From Clostridia bacterium (GTDB lineage Bacteria > Bacillota > Clostridia > Christensenellales > Aristaeellaceae): DNA of 64,000 nt. The stretch lies in the NCBI GenBank assembly GCA_017527065.1, contig JAFXQO010000062.1:1-64000 (forward strand), in the 5' to 3' direction. The position numbers were made by a program, and so were the translations under genes. Positions 48,661-58,477 of this stretch are shown in pieces (the stretch's first letter is position 1; each line of letters starts with the position of its first letter). Below the pieces are notes generated by a model. That model worked only from the letters and a program-made list of their open reading frames with translations. It searched no databases and was not told the DNA's origin.

Positions 48661-51600
48661 ATGTATCACGTTTGGGAAGACCCGTCCGCACAGCACCAGA
48701 ATCGCCTGCCGGCCCGCGCAGGATTCTACTACTACGATTCCGAAGAAAAAGCCTTGCAATACAAGGAGGAAAAGTCCGCGTATTACAAGCTCCTGAACGG
48801 CATCTGGGACTTTAAGCTGGTGGACACGCCCCTGCGCGTCGATCCGGACTACGTGAAGGAAGATTACGCGCCAGACGAGACCTGGTCCGGGATCACCGTG
48901 CCGGGCTGCTGGCAGATGCAGGGGTTCGGCGGAACGCCGACCTATTCCGGCTCGCCGTACCTCTTCGCGGTCGAGCCGCCGTACGTGGCGGAGGACAACG
49001 ACACCGGCCTGTACCGCTGCGCCTTCAACCTGCCGAAGGCCATGGAGGGCAAGCGCGTCGTCATCAGCTTCGAGGGCGTCGGCTCCATGTTTTTCGTCTA
49101 TGTGAACGGGCAGGCGATCGGCTTCTCCAAAGGCCCGCACATGACGGCTGAGTTCGACATCACCGACGCGGTGCGGCCGGGCCGGAACCTTTTGGCCGTC
49201 AGCGTGCTGCGCTTCTGCGACGGCAGCTATCTGGAGATTCAGGACATGTATCACATGTCCGGCATTTTCCGCAACGTCAGCCTGCAGGCCACGCCGAAGG
49301 AAGACTACATTGAAGACGTCTACGTCAAGGCCGATATGCGCGGCCATCTGCACGCCGAAATAAAGGGCGCGTCCGTCAGGGCCAGGCTCTACGACGGCAA
49401 AACCGTCGTCGGCGAGGCTTCGGGCAGGAGCTTCGACATGACGGTCGAAAACGCGCATCTGTGGAGCGCCGAGGACCCCTATCTCTACACGCTGATCCTG
49501 GAAGCGAACGGCGTTTTCGTGCCGGTGCGCGTCGGCTTCCGCACGGTGGAGCGGCGCGGCGTCGAGGTGCTGGTCAACGGCATGGTCATCAAGGCGCGCG
49601 GCGTCAACCATCACGACACCAACACCGACGCCGGCTGGGCCGTCGGCCGCAAGGCGCTCCTGGAAGACGTACTGCTGATGAAGCGGCACAACGTGAACTT
49701 CGTGCGCACCAGCCACTATCCGAGCGACGCCTACTTCTACGATCTGGCGGACGAGTACGGCCTGTATGTGCTGGATGAAGCCGACATCGAGTGCCACGGC
49801 ATGACGGCTCTGGATCACGGCCTGCTCTCGAGGAGCCCGGATTGGCGGTACGCCTACGTGGACCGCACGGAGCGCATGGTCTACCGCGACCGCAACCACG
49901 CCTGCGTCCTCGCCTGGTCGCTGGGCAACGAGTCCAACTTCGGCGACAACCACCGCGCCGCCTCCCAGGCCGTCAAGGCCCTGGACGACCGCCTTATCCA
50001 CTATGAAGCGGCCCGCGAGATGCCGCCCTTCAACATGGAAGAGATCATCAGGGATCCGGCCAAGATGTACGCCATGCGGGAAGCCCGGGAGAAGACCCCG
50101 TGGGATCCCTGCGTGGACTTTGAGTCCGTCATGTACCCGGATATCGCTTCGCTGGAGCGCTACGCCAACCGCGACGACGACCGCCCGTTCTTCGTCTGCG
50201 AATACGCCCACAGCATGGGCAACAGCCCCGGAAACCTGAAGGAGTATTGGGAGCTGTTCTACAAGTATCCCAAGCTGTTGGGCGGCTGCGTCTGGGAGTG
50301 GCAGGATCACGGCCTGCGGGCGTACACGGAAGACGGCGAAATGTACTGGGCCGGCGGCAACGACTACGGCATGCCCTATGAAGTGCAGGGCGCGAACGGC
50401 AACTTCTGCAACGACGGCCTGCTCGCCTCCGACAAGACCCCGCATCCGGCGATGGTCGAGCTCAAAAAGGCTTATCAGCCGCTGTATTTCGCGCTGAACA
50501 GCGCGCAGCCGCTGAAGGTCGACGTCATCAGCCATTACCAGTTCCTGTCCGACGAACTGATTGGCCGCTGGGAGCTGGTGCAGGACAACAAGGTGCTGGC
50601 CGGCGGCGCGCTGAATATCGACGCGCAGAAGCCGGGCACCACCGCGACCTATGATATTCCGGCCGAAGTCCCGGAGGGCGAGGCGTTCCTGAACCTGTCC
50701 TTCACCCTGAAAAAGGGCACGCTTTGGGCCGACGCCGGCTTTGAAGTGGCCGCCGAGCAGTTCGTGCTGAACGAGGGCCTGAGCGCGGCGCAGCCCGATA
50801 CCTCCGCGGCGCTGACCGGGCGCAAAGAGGGCCTTGAATACACCGTCGAAGGGCCGGACTTCTCCCTGAAATTCGACCTGCTGCACGGAGAGCTCACGGA
50901 CTGGAACCAGAACGGCTGCGAATATCTGGACATGCCGGTGCGCCAGAACTTCTGGAGAGCGCCGATCGACAACGACACGGGCTTCGGCTTCGGCGCGACC
51001 CGCAAGTGGATGAGCCGCGGCATCGACCGCCTGGCCCCGCGCAACATCGACGAGCCGGTCATCACCGAAGGGGCCGGAAAGATCACGCTCACCTTCCACC
51101 AGCGCTGGGGCGCGAACCCGAACCCGGTGGTGCTGGACACCGTGCAGACCTACACCGTGTACGGCGACGGCAAGGTGGATGTGGAAATCACCTACGAAGA
51201 GCTGCCTTACCCGAATGTGAAGGATCCGTTCTGGTGGCCCCGCCTGGGCGTGACGCTGGGCGTCAATCCGGCCTGCGATACCGTTTCCTGGTTTGGCCGC
51301 GGCCCGGGGGAGAACTACATCGACCGCAACTGGGGCTCGAACATCGGCTGGTATGAAGCCCGCGTGGAAGACATGCACACCAGCTACGCCCGCATGCAGG
51401 AGAACGGCGCGCGCACCGATACGCGGGAATTGACCGTGACCAACCAGCGCGGCGCCGGCCTGAAGTTCACCGCCCTCAGCAGCCCCTTCACCTTCACCGC
51501 CCACGATTACACCGACGCCCAGCTCACCGCCGCGTGGCATGAGTATCAGCTGGAGCATGTGGACAGCACGGTCGTGGACATCGACCTGGCGCAGACCGGC

Positions 51601-51702
51601 CTGGGCTCCTCCTCCTGCGGCCCGGAGGCGCTGGACAAGTACAAGCTGTGGCTGAAGGAGCCGAAGACCTTCAAATTCCGCATGGAGGCGGTCATGAAGT
51701 AA
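48661..51702 (+). CDS. lacZ: GH2 beta-galactosidase, LacZ type
   Basis: This 1013-residue cytoplasmic enzyme has the LacZ five-domain layout: N-terminal sugar-binding jelly roll (about 45-215), Ig-like domain, TIM barrel (about 310-620), a second Ig-like domain, and the small-chain beta-sandwich (about 740-1010, with the RQNFWRAPIDNDTG and FGRGPGENYIDRN motifs). Acid/base Glu424 (SLGNESNFG) and nucleophile Glu514 (CEYAHSMGN) are intact; HHDTN and DEADIECHGM are also seen. It hydrolyses beta-galactosides. It precedes a GH105 gene by 58 bp, suggesting galactan or arabinogalactan side-chain breakdown from pectin. Confidence 0.95.
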   Translation: MYHVWEDPSAQHQNRLPARAGFYYYDSEEKALQYKEEKSAYYKLLNGIWDFKLVDTPLRVDPDYVKEDYAPDETWSGITVPGCWQMQGFGGTPTYSGSPYLFAVEPPYVAEDNDTGLYRCAFNLPKAMEGKRVVISFEGVGSMFFVYVNGQAIGFSKGPHMTAEFDITDAVRPGRNLLAVSVLRFCDGSYLEIQDMYHMSGIFRNVSLQATPKEDYIEDVYVKADMRGHLHAEIKGASVRARLYDGKTVVGEASGRSFDMTVENAHLWSAEDPYLYTLILEANGVFVPVRVGFRTVERRGVEVLVNGMVIKARGVNHHDTNTDAGWAVGRKALLEDVLLMKRHNVNFVRTSHYPSDAYFYDLADEYGLYVLDEADIECHGMTALDHGLLSRSPDWRYAYVDRTERMVYRDRNHACVLAWSLGNESNFGDNHRAASQAVKALDDRLIHYEAAREMPPFNMEEIIRDPAKMYAMREAREKTPWDPCVDFESVMYPDIASLERYANRDDDRPFFVCEYAHSMGNSPGNLKEYWELFYKYPKLLGGCVWEWQDHGLRAYTEDGEMYWAGGNDYGMPYEVQGANGNFCNDGLLASDKTPHPAMVELKKAYQPLYFALNSAQPLKVDVISHYQFLSDELIGRWELVQDNKVLAGGALNIDAQKPGTTATYDIPAEVPEGEAFLNLSFTLKKGTLWADAGFEVAAEQFVLNEGLSAAQPDTSAALTGRKEGLEYTVEGPDFSLKFDLLHGELTDWNQNGCEYLDMPVRQNFWRAPIDNDTGFGFGATRKWMSRGIDRLAPRNIDEPVITEGAGKITLTFHQRWGANPNPVVLDTVQTYTVYGDGKVDVEITYEELPYPNVKDPFWWPRLGVTLGVNPACDTVSWFGRGPGENYIDRNWGSNIGWYEARVEDMHTSYARMQENGARTDTRELTVTNQRGAGLKFTALSSPFTFTAHDYTDAQLTAAWHEYQLEHVDSTVVDIDLAQTGLGSSSCGPEALDKYKLWLKEPKTFKFRMEAVMK

Positions 51703-51759
51703 AAGGCGCCGGTGAACCAGCCCAACCTTTCAAGAATAATCCATAGCGAGGTGTTACCT

Positions 51760-52902
51760 ATGACCGACGAAATGAAAATGACCCGGGCGTTCATCGACGC
51801 GCTGACCGTCGACGCGCCGGACGCCGACCCGAAGGCCATCGTGGAAGACGAAGACCGCTTCTTCGCCTGGGACAACGAGCACCGCAGCCGCAAAAACGGC
51901 AAGGCGTTCCTCTACGACTGGAGCTACTACATCGGCGTGGTCATGGAGGGCCTCTACTACATGTACGAGGCCGGCGAGGGCGAGCGCTACAAGCAGTACG
52001 TGAAGCGTTACCTGCACGCCGTGGAAACCGACGGCACGCTGAACGAGTACGCGGGCTACGTGATCGGCCACGGCCTTGACTGCTACAAGACCGCCAGCCT
52101 CCTGCCCTATTTCTACAACGAGGACGAGGAGCTCCGGCGGCTCGCCGACAGCCTCTGGCGCGACCTCTACGAGGTGAACGCGCAGTACGCCCCCGCCGAG
52201 CTGGGCGGCAATTACTGGCACGTGTGGGACAATGGCAAGCCCCCGCGCTACAGGGTATGGCTGGACGGCCTGTACATGGGCCAGGTGTTTTTGGCGCGCT
52301 ACGCCGCGCTCACGGGCAATAAGGAGGCGCTCCGCCAGATCGCGGACCGCTTCCGCTGGGTGAACGCGGAACTGGTCAACCCGGCCACCGGGCTCCTCTA
52401 CCACGCCGGCAACGGGCGCGGCGACGTGTGCCCCTTCCACTGGCTGCGGGCCTGCGGCTGGTACGCCATGGCGCAGGCGGACGTGTTGGAATGTCTGGAG
52501 GGTGGGGACCGCGCGGAGCTCGCCGCGGCGTTCGAGGGCTTCTGCGAGGCTATGCTCAAATACCGCGACGGGGCAACCGGCCTGTGGCTGAACCTGATCG
52601 ACCAGCCGAAGGGCGACGGCAACCTGCCCGAGGCCAGCGGCACGGCCATGATGAGCTACGCCATGCTCAAGGGCGCGCGGCTGGGCCTGATCGACGGGAA
52701 ATTCTCGGAGGTCGGCGCGGCGGTGTACGCGGCCCTCACCCGCGAAAAGCTGACCGACCGCGCGCTGACCGACGTGTACCTCGTGGCCACCGCCAACGGG
52801 CAGGACAACTACCGCCGCCTGGACTACTACATGCCCCAGGAGGGCAAGGGCGTGGGGCCGTATATCATGGCCTATGCGGAAATGCTGAAGAGGGCGAAAT
52901 AA
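51760..52902 (+). CDS. GH105 unsaturated rhamnogalacturonyl hydrolase-like
   Basis: This 380-residue (alpha/alpha)6-barrel enzyme is of the GH105 group. Motifs: LYDWSYYIGVVMEGLYYMYE, GHGLDCYKTASLLPYFY (Asp in the first key position) and RVWLDGLYMGQVFLARYA (Asp in the second, catalytic position), then GWYAMAQADVLE and PEASGTAMMSYAM. GH105 enzymes remove unsaturated uronic acid from the ends of lyase products such as rhamnogalacturonan disaccharides. ATG 51760 is chosen with GAGG 8 bp upstream. Being cytoplasmic and next to lacZ, it fits intracellular trimming of pectic side chains. Ends at the terminator after 52929. Confidence 0.88.
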   Translation: MTDEMKMTRAFIDALTVDAPDADPKAIVEDEDRFFAWDNEHRSRKNGKAFLYDWSYYIGVVMEGLYYMYEAGEGERYKQYVKRYLHAVETDGTLNEYAGYVIGHGLDCYKTASLLPYFYNEDEELRRLADSLWRDLYEVNAQYAPAELGGNYWHVWDNGKPPRYRVWLDGLYMGQVFLARYAALTGNKEALRQIADRFRWVNAELVNPATGLLYHAGNGRGDVCPFHWLRACGWYAMAQADVLECLEGGDRAELAAAFEGFCEAMLKYRDGATGLWLNLIDQPKGDGNLPEASGTAMMSYAMLKGARLGLIDGKFSEVGAAVYAALTREKLTDRALTDVYLVATANGQDNYRRLDYYMPQEGKGVGPYIMAYAEMLKRAK

Positions 52903-52928
52903 GGCCCGAAAAGTGAATGTTTTCCCTG

Positions 52929-52960
52929 CAAGAACCCGCTTCCTCGCGGGTTCTTGAATT
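52929..52960 (+). terminator. Intrinsic terminator after the GH105 gene
   Basis: CAAGAACCCGC (52929-52939) pairs with GCGGGTTCTTG (52946-52956), loop TTCCTC, followed by AATTATTTA. Confidence 0.85.
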
Positions 52961-53056
52961 ATTTATGCTTTTCGAGGCCGCAAACTTAACAGGCTGTGTG
53001 GTAAAATAAAAAATATTGTGCCGCATTATCTGCATTTATGATATTTCGGAGGAAAC

Positions 53057-55030
53057 ATGGCAAACAGCAAATACCAGGCCAGCGACATACAGGTGCTCGA
53101 GGGGCTTGACGCCGTGCGCATGCGGCCCGGCATGTACATCGGCTCCACCGGCGCGCGGGGCCTGCATCATCTCATCTGGGAAATCGTGGATAACGCCATC
53201 GACGAGGCAGCCAACGGCTACGCCGACGAGGTCACCGTGACCCTCGGAAAGGACGGCGCCTGCACCGTGACCGACAACGGCCGCGGCGTGCCGGTAGACA
53301 TCCACCCCCAGTTCGGCGTGTCCGCCGTGGAAGTGGTCTACACCCAGCTCCACGCGGGCGGCAAATTCAACAACAAAAACTACGCCTATTCCGGCGGCCT
53401 GCACGGCGTGGGCGCGTCGGTGGTCAACGCGCTGTCCGAGTGGATGGTGGTGGACGTCTTCCAGGACTTCGCCCACTACCAGCAGCGCTTCGAGAGCGTG
53501 GCGGATAAAAAGACCGGCAAGATCATCTCCGGCCGGCCCGTGGCCCCTCTAGCCAAGATCGGCAACACGAGAAAGCACGGCACGCAGGTGTGCTTCAAGC
53601 CGGACGCGCGGGTGTTTGAAACCACCGTGTTCTCCGGCGACACCGTGCGCCGCCGCCTGCGCGAGCTGGCCTACCTCAACAAGGGCGTGCGCTTCGTGTT
53701 CACCGACGAGCGCGCGAAGGATCCGGAGGAGCGCCGCGTGGAATACCGCTACGACGGCGGCCTCAGCGACTTCGTCAGGTACCTCAACGAGGACAAGACG
53801 GCCGCCTCCGAGATGATCGCCTTCGAGGGCGAGCGGGACGGCACGCGGCTGCGCGTCGCCATCCAGTATACCGATTCATACAACGAAAACCTCTTCTCCT
53901 TCGTCAACAACATCCCCACCCCCGAGGGCGGCACCCACGAGACCGGCTTCAAGGCCGCCGTCACCAAGGCGTTCAACGACTACGCCCGCCGCGCCGGCTT
54001 CCTCAAGGAGAAGGACAACAACCTCTCCGGCGACGACTTCCGCGAGGGCATGACCGCCGTCGTGGCCGTCAACGTGCGCAATCCCCAGTTCGAGGGGCAG
54101 ACCAAGGGCCGCCTGGGCAACACCGAGGTGCGCCCCGTGGTGGAAGCCCTCGCCAGCGAAAACCTCTCCCTGTTCGTGGACGATCTAAAGCACCAGGAAA
54201 CGGCGAACAAGATCATCGAGAAGGCCGTCCAGGCGGCGCGGGTGCGGGAGGCCGCCCGCAAGGCCCGGGACGTGGCGCGCCAGAAAAACCAGCTCGAGGC
54301 CGCGCCGCTGGTGGGCAAGCTCAGCGCCTGCACCGGGCGGGACTATTCCAAAAACGAGCTGTACATCGTGGAGGGCGACTCCGCCGGCGGCAGCGCCAAG
54401 CAGGGCCGCGACCGGCGCTTCCAGGCGATCCTTCCCCTGCGCGGCAAGCCCCTCAATGCGGAAAAGAAGCGCCTCGACCAGGTGCTCGGCAACGAGGAGT
54501 TCCGCTCCATCATCACCGCGCTTGGCACCGGCATCGGCGAGGATTTCGACATAAAGAGCCTGCGCTACAACCGCGTGGTCATCCTCTCGGACGCCGACCA
54601 GGACGGCGCGCACATCCGCGCGATTCTGCTCACCTTCTTCTTCCGCTACATGCGCGAGCTCGTCACCGGCGGCCATATCTACATCGGCATGCCGCCCCTC
54701 TACCGCGCCGCCAAGGGCAGCCAGACCATCTATTGCTACGACGACAGGGAGCTCGCCGCCGCCACGAAGAAGCTCGGCCGCGGCTACACGCTGCAGCGCT
54801 ACAAGGGTCTGGGCGAGATGAACCCCGAACAGCTGTGGGAAACCACCATGAACCCCGCGCAGCGTAAGATGCTGCAGGTCACCATCGAGGACGCCGCCGA
54901 AGTCGACCGCCGCGTGAGCGTGCTCATGGGCGACAAGGTGGAGCCCCGCCGCGAATACATACAGGCCTACGCCGACTTCAACCGGCGCGATACCTTCACG
55001 GGCCGCATCGAAACGGAGGGAAAGGACTAA
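53057..55030 (+). CDS. parE: Type IIA DNA topoisomerase subunit B (ParE/GyrB-like)
   Basis: This 657-residue ATPase subunit has a GHKL domain (EIVDNAIDEA with the catalytic Glu, DNGRGVPVDIHP, GLHGVGASVVNAL), a transducer domain and a TOPRIM domain with EGDSAGG (Glu439) and DADQDGAHI (D512, D514, D516). The C-terminus RYKGLGEMNPEQLWETT is shared by GyrB and ParE. Its stop codon directly adjoins the ATG of the A subunit. The partner has a degenerate GyrA box, so this is more likely topoisomerase IV than gyrase, though I cannot exclude gyrase. Confidence 0.92.
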   Translation: MANSKYQASDIQVLEGLDAVRMRPGMYIGSTGARGLHHLIWEIVDNAIDEAANGYADEVTVTLGKDGACTVTDNGRGVPVDIHPQFGVSAVEVVYTQLHAGGKFNNKNYAYSGGLHGVGASVVNALSEWMVVDVFQDFAHYQQRFESVADKKTGKIISGRPVAPLAKIGNTRKHGTQVCFKPDARVFETTVFSGDTVRRRLRELAYLNKGVRFVFTDERAKDPEERRVEYRYDGGLSDFVRYLNEDKTAASEMIAFEGERDGTRLRVAIQYTDSYNENLFSFVNNIPTPEGGTHETGFKAAVTKAFNDYARRAGFLKEKDNNLSGDDFREGMTAVVAVNVRNPQFEGQTKGRLGNTEVRPVVEALASENLSLFVDDLKHQETANKIIEKAVQAARVREAARKARDVARQKNQLEAAPLVGKLSACTGRDYSKNELYIVEGDSAGGSAKQGRDRRFQAILPLRGKPLNAEKKRLDQVLGNEEFRSIITALGTGIGEDFDIKSLRYNRVVILSDADQDGAHIRAILLTFFFRYMRELVTGGHIYIGMPPLYRAAKGSQTIYCYDDRELAAATKKLGRGYTLQRYKGLGEMNPEQLWETTMNPAQRKMLQVTIEDAAEVDRRVSVLMGDKVEPRREYIQAYADFNRRDTFTGRIETEGKD

Positions 55031-57472
55031 ATGGCACGCAGAAAAGAGCCCCCCATGCCTCCCGTCAACGAGGAGGTCATCCAGCGCCCCATGGAGGACA
55101 TACTGCACGACTCCATGATCCCCTACTCCGAGCACGTCATCCTGGAGCGCGCGCTGCCCCGGGTGGAGGACGGCCTGAAGCCCGTCCAGCGGCGCATCCT
55201 TTATACCATGAACGAGCTGGGCCTTACGCCCGACAAGCCGCACCGCAAGTGCGCCCGCATCGTGGGCGACTGCCTGGGCAAATACCACCCCCACGGCGAC
55301 ACCTCCGTCTACGACGCGCTGGCCCGCATGGCGCAGGATTTCTCCCTGCGCGCCATGCTGGTGGACGGCCACGGCAATTTCGGCTCGATCGACGGCGACG
55401 GCCCCGCCGCCATGCGCTACACCGAGGCGCGCATGCGGCCACTGGCCGTGGATATGCTGCGCGACATCGAAAAGGACACCGTCCCTTTCAGCCTGAATTT
55501 CGACGACACCCAGAAGGAGCCCGACATCCTGCCCGCCCGGTTTCCGAACCTGCTGGTTAACGGCGCCAGCGGCATCGCCGTGGGCCTGGCCACGAACATC
55601 CCGCCCCACAATCCCGGCGAGGTGATCAGCGGCGTCATCGCGCAGATCGACAACCCGGCCATCACCACGGGCGAGCTGATGAAATACATCCCCGCGCCGG
55701 ACTTCCCCACCGGCGGCGTGCTGCTGCGGGACGATGAACTCAAAACGGCCTACGAGACCGGCCGCGCCAAGCTCCAGCTGCGCGCGCGGGTGAACGTGGA
55801 GGACGGCCCGGCGGGCCGCAAGCTCCTGGCCATCACCGAGGTCCCCTACCAGGTACCCAAGGCGGCCATGCTGGAAAAGATCCTGCGCCTCAGCGAGGAG
55901 AAAAAGGGCATTCTCACCGGCATATACGACATCCGCGACGAATCCGACCGCACCGGCCTGCGGGCCGTGATCGAACTGAAGCGCGACGTCGACCCGGAAA
56001 AGGTGCTCGCGTATCTGTACAAGTACTCCGACCTGCAGGTGACCTACGGCGTCAACATGGTCTGCATCGCGGGGGGCAAGCCCGTGCAGCTGGGCCTCAA
56101 GGCCATGATCGGCTGCTTCATCGACCACCAGAAGAACGTGGTCACCCGGCGCACGAAATACGACCTGGACCAGGCGCTGAACCGCGCCCACATCCTCGAG
56201 GGCCTCATCGTCGCCGTGGACAACCTGGACGAGGTGATCCGCCTCATCCGCGCCAGCAAGACGCCGAAGGAAGCCCGGATCGCGCTGATGAACGCCTTCG
56301 CCCTCACCGAGATCCAGGCCCAGGCCATACTGGACATGCGCCTTCAGCGCCTCACAAACCTCGAGATCCTCTCCCTGCGCAACGAATACGCCGAGCTGCA
56401 GAAGCTCATCAGCAGGCTGCAGGGCATCCTCAAGAGCGAGAAAAAGCTGATGGAAGTCATCAAGAAGGAACTGCTCGAGATCAGGGAGCGCTACACCGAC
56501 CCGCGCCGCACGGCCATCGAGGACGCCAAGGCCGTGGAATTTGTGGTCGAGCCCGAAACGCCGGTGGCCGACGAGGCCGTGGCGCTGCTCACGAAGAGCG
56601 GCTTCCTCAAGCGGATGCTGCCGAAGAATTATGAAAAGCAGCTTGCCGCCGAGGCAAATCCCGAGCCGCCCGCCTACCTCTTCAACACGGAGACCGACCA
56701 GCGCTTGCTGTTCTTCACCGACAGGGGAAGCTGCTATCCGCTCACCGTGTCGCAGATTCCCGAATGTCGCCTGAAGGACCGGGGCATGCCGCTGGGCGGC
56801 CTCCTGCAGGGGCTGGAATCGGGCGAAGCGGTGGTGGCCATGTTCTGCGTGTCCCCGGGCGGCGACTGGCCGGGCGACCTCATGTTCGTCACGGCCAAGG
56901 GCATGGTGAAGCGCACCGCCTTCGCGGAATACGCCGTGCGCAAGCCGAAATTCGCCGCGATCAACCTCAAGGCCGGCGATTCTCTGCTGGCCGTCATGCC
57001 CGTCGCCGATGATATGGAATCCCTCATGCTCGTCACGCGGCTGGGCATGATCATCCACTTCCCCATCGGCGAAATCGCCGCCATCGGCCGCGTTTCGGCG
57101 GGCGTGAAGGGCATGCTCGTAGGCGCGGACGACGCGGTGCTGGCGGCCGTGGAGGGCGGCGACGAGGGCGAGCTCGTTCTCGTCACCGACCAGGGCTACG
57201 TCAAGCGCTCCCTCATGGTCGATTTCGAAACGCAATCCCGCGCCGGCAAGGGCCTGCACGGCATCACGCTGCAGAAAAACGGCGCGAACGGGCGGCAGGT
57301 GGTGGCGGCGTTCAAGGTCAAGGAACCCTTCGACTTCAGCATCGTCCAGAAGGACGGCGCGCTCACGCCGGCCAACACCGAGCAGCTGCGCATCGAGATG
57401 CGCGCCGGCAAGGGCCAGCCCTTCGTGCTGGTGGCGGGCGACAACGTCGTCACAGGCGTCATCCGGCCCTGA
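55031..57472 (+). CDS. parC: Type IIA DNA topoisomerase subunit A (ParC/GyrA-like)
   Basis: This 813-residue subunit has a winged-helix DNA breakage domain with the catalytic tyrosine Tyr130 (AMRYTEARM), a coiled-coil gate and a C-terminal beta-pinwheel. The quinolone region reads [10 protein letters not shown], with Thr91 where Escherichia coli GyrA has Ser83. The GyrA box is replaced by QSRAGKG, so DNA wrapping is likely weak, favouring a ParC-type role in decatenation. It begins directly after the B subunit stop (TAAATG), so the two are translationally coupled. Confidence 0.92.
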   Translation: MARRKEPPMPPVNEEVIQRPMEDILHDSMIPYSEHVILERALPRVEDGLKPVQRRILYTMNELGLTPDKPHRKCARIVGDCLGKYHPHGDTSVYDALARMAQDFSLRAMLVDGHGNFGSIDGDGPAAMRYTEARMRPLAVDMLRDIEKDTVPFSLNFDDTQKEPDILPARFPNLLVNGASGIAVGLATNIPPHNPGEVISGVIAQIDNPAITTGELMKYIPAPDFPTGGVLLRDDELKTAYETGRAKLQLRARVNVEDGPAGRKLLAITEVPYQVPKAAMLEKILRLSEEKKGILTGIYDIRDESDRTGLRAVIELKRDVDPEKVLAYLYKYSDLQVTYGVNMVCIAGGKPVQLGLKAMIGCFIDHQKNVVTRRTKYDLDQALNRAHILEGLIVAVDNLDEVIRLIRASKTPKEARIALMNAFALTEIQAQAILDMRLQRLTNLEILSLRNEYAELQKLISRLQGILKSEKKLMEVIKKELLEIRERYTDPRRTAIEDAKAVEFVVEPETPVADEAVALLTKSGFLKRMLPKNYEKQLAAEANPEPPAYLFNTETDQRLLFFTDRGSCYPLTVSQIPECRLKDRGMPLGGLLQGLESGEAVVAMFCVSPGGDWPGDLMFVTAKGMVKRTAFAEYAVRKPKFAAINLKAGDSLLAVMPVADDMESLMLVTRLGMIIHFPIGEIAAIGRVSAGVKGMLVGADDAVLAAVEGGDEGELVLVTDQGYVKRSLMVDFETQSRAGKGLHGITLQKNGANGRQVVAAFKVKEPFDFSIVQKDGALTPANTEQLRIEMRAGKGQPFVLVAGDNVVTGVIRP

Positions 57473-57528
57473 GGGGAACAATTTGCCATTTCCCGGGTCT
57501 AAGGATCAGAATACTATGGGAGGAAGGA

Positions 57529-58413
57529 ATGTTTTACATGAGAAAATTCGCGATAGCCTGCCTCGCGCTGCTGCTGGCGATGTCCGCGCTGTCCGCCCTG
57601 GCCGACGACGTTCCCGGCGTCACCCCCTGGACCATCGGCGTGATTGAAAACGACGTGACCGCCGATTTCGACAATGACGGCGCGATGGAGACCTTCCACG
57701 TGGTCTTCAGCGTGGACGAATACGACGACGGCGGCTTCATGCTGGCCGTGGGCTCCTCCGCCGTGATCCAGGAGGACTGCTGCGGGCTGATGAAGACGGT
57801 CTACGTCATGCGCGTCGGCTGGACGGGCTACAGCGCCTTCACCGATGACGACTACTACGCCACGCTGTTCATGGTGCCCGAATACGGCCCGAGCGACGAC
57901 CCCTACACCTATTGCTACCTGTACGTGGATGGCAATCTGATCGAGGTCGGCGAGATTCCCTCCATGCCCTACAACATGGCCGCCGATCGCCTCACCGGCA
58001 CCATCACCACCCAGGTCCGCGCCGACATGGTGGGCACCTGGAGCCGCCCGGCGGACTACATCCTGGCCCGGGGATTCAGCTGGGACGATGAGAACTTTTA
58101 CTCCTACTATCACCTTGCCGAAGTGCCGCGCCCGATCTATCCCTTCGGCATGATCGTGTCGCTCAAGGAGGAACTGCCGCTGCTCGCCAGCCAGACCGAC
58201 CGCGTGTACTACGACATCCTGCTGCCCGAGAAAAACGAGCAGGTGATCCTCGCCGCGACGGACGACCGTCGCTGGCTCTACGTGACCTCCCTGGACGGCT
58301 ACACCGGCGGCTGGGTGAAGATGAGCCGCGTCGACTGGGAGACAATGCTCACCGTGGACGACGAGGAAATGGATATTAACGACGTGTTCGGCGACATCCT
58401 GTACGCGGACTGA
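57529..58413 (+). CDS. Secreted protein, unknown function, with SH3-like C-terminus
   Basis: This 294-residue protein has a signal peptide (FYMRKFAIACLALLLAMS, cut after ALA near residue 25), no lipobox and no membrane helix after that. The mature part is Asp/Tyr-rich and beta-rich (DVTADFDNDGAMETFHVVFS looks like a repeat-type Ca-binding loop). The C-terminal 70 residues (EQVILAATDDRRWLYVTSLD, then GYTGGWVKM) resemble a bacterial SH3-like cell-wall domain. It probably sits in or on the cell wall. Start ATG 57529 lies 5 bp after GGGAGG; ATG 57538 is possible. It is not linked functionally to the topoisomerase genes. Confidence 0.78.
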   Translation: MFYMRKFAIACLALLLAMSALSALADDVPGVTPWTIGVIENDVTADFDNDGAMETFHVVFSVDEYDDGGFMLAVGSSAVIQEDCCGLMKTVYVMRVGWTGYSAFTDDDYYATLFMVPEYGPSDDPYTYCYLYVDGNLIEVGEIPSMPYNMAADRLTGTITTQVRADMVGTWSRPADYILARGFSWDDENFYSYYHLAEVPRPIYPFGMIVSLKEELPLLASQTDRVYYDILLPEKNEQVILAATDDRRWLYVTSLDGYTGGWVKMSRVDWETMLTVDDEEMDINDVFGDILYAD

Positions 58414-58427
58414 TCCGATACACAAGG

Positions 58428-58463
58428 CGAACCGCCGGCGTTTCTGCCGGCGGTTCGTTTTCT
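58428..58463 (+). terminator. Intrinsic terminator between converging genes
   Basis: A 12-bp stem (58428-58439 with 58446-58457), loop GTTTCT, followed by TTTTCTGTC on the plus strand. It also lies just past the pepF stop. Confidence 0.88.
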
Positions 58464-58477
58464 GTCTGTGCCGTCGT

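Noticed and set aside
54185..57481. A minus-strand frame of about 1100 codons opposite the topoisomerase genes
   Set aside because: Shadow frame caused by high GC; both plus-strand genes have full catalytic motifs.
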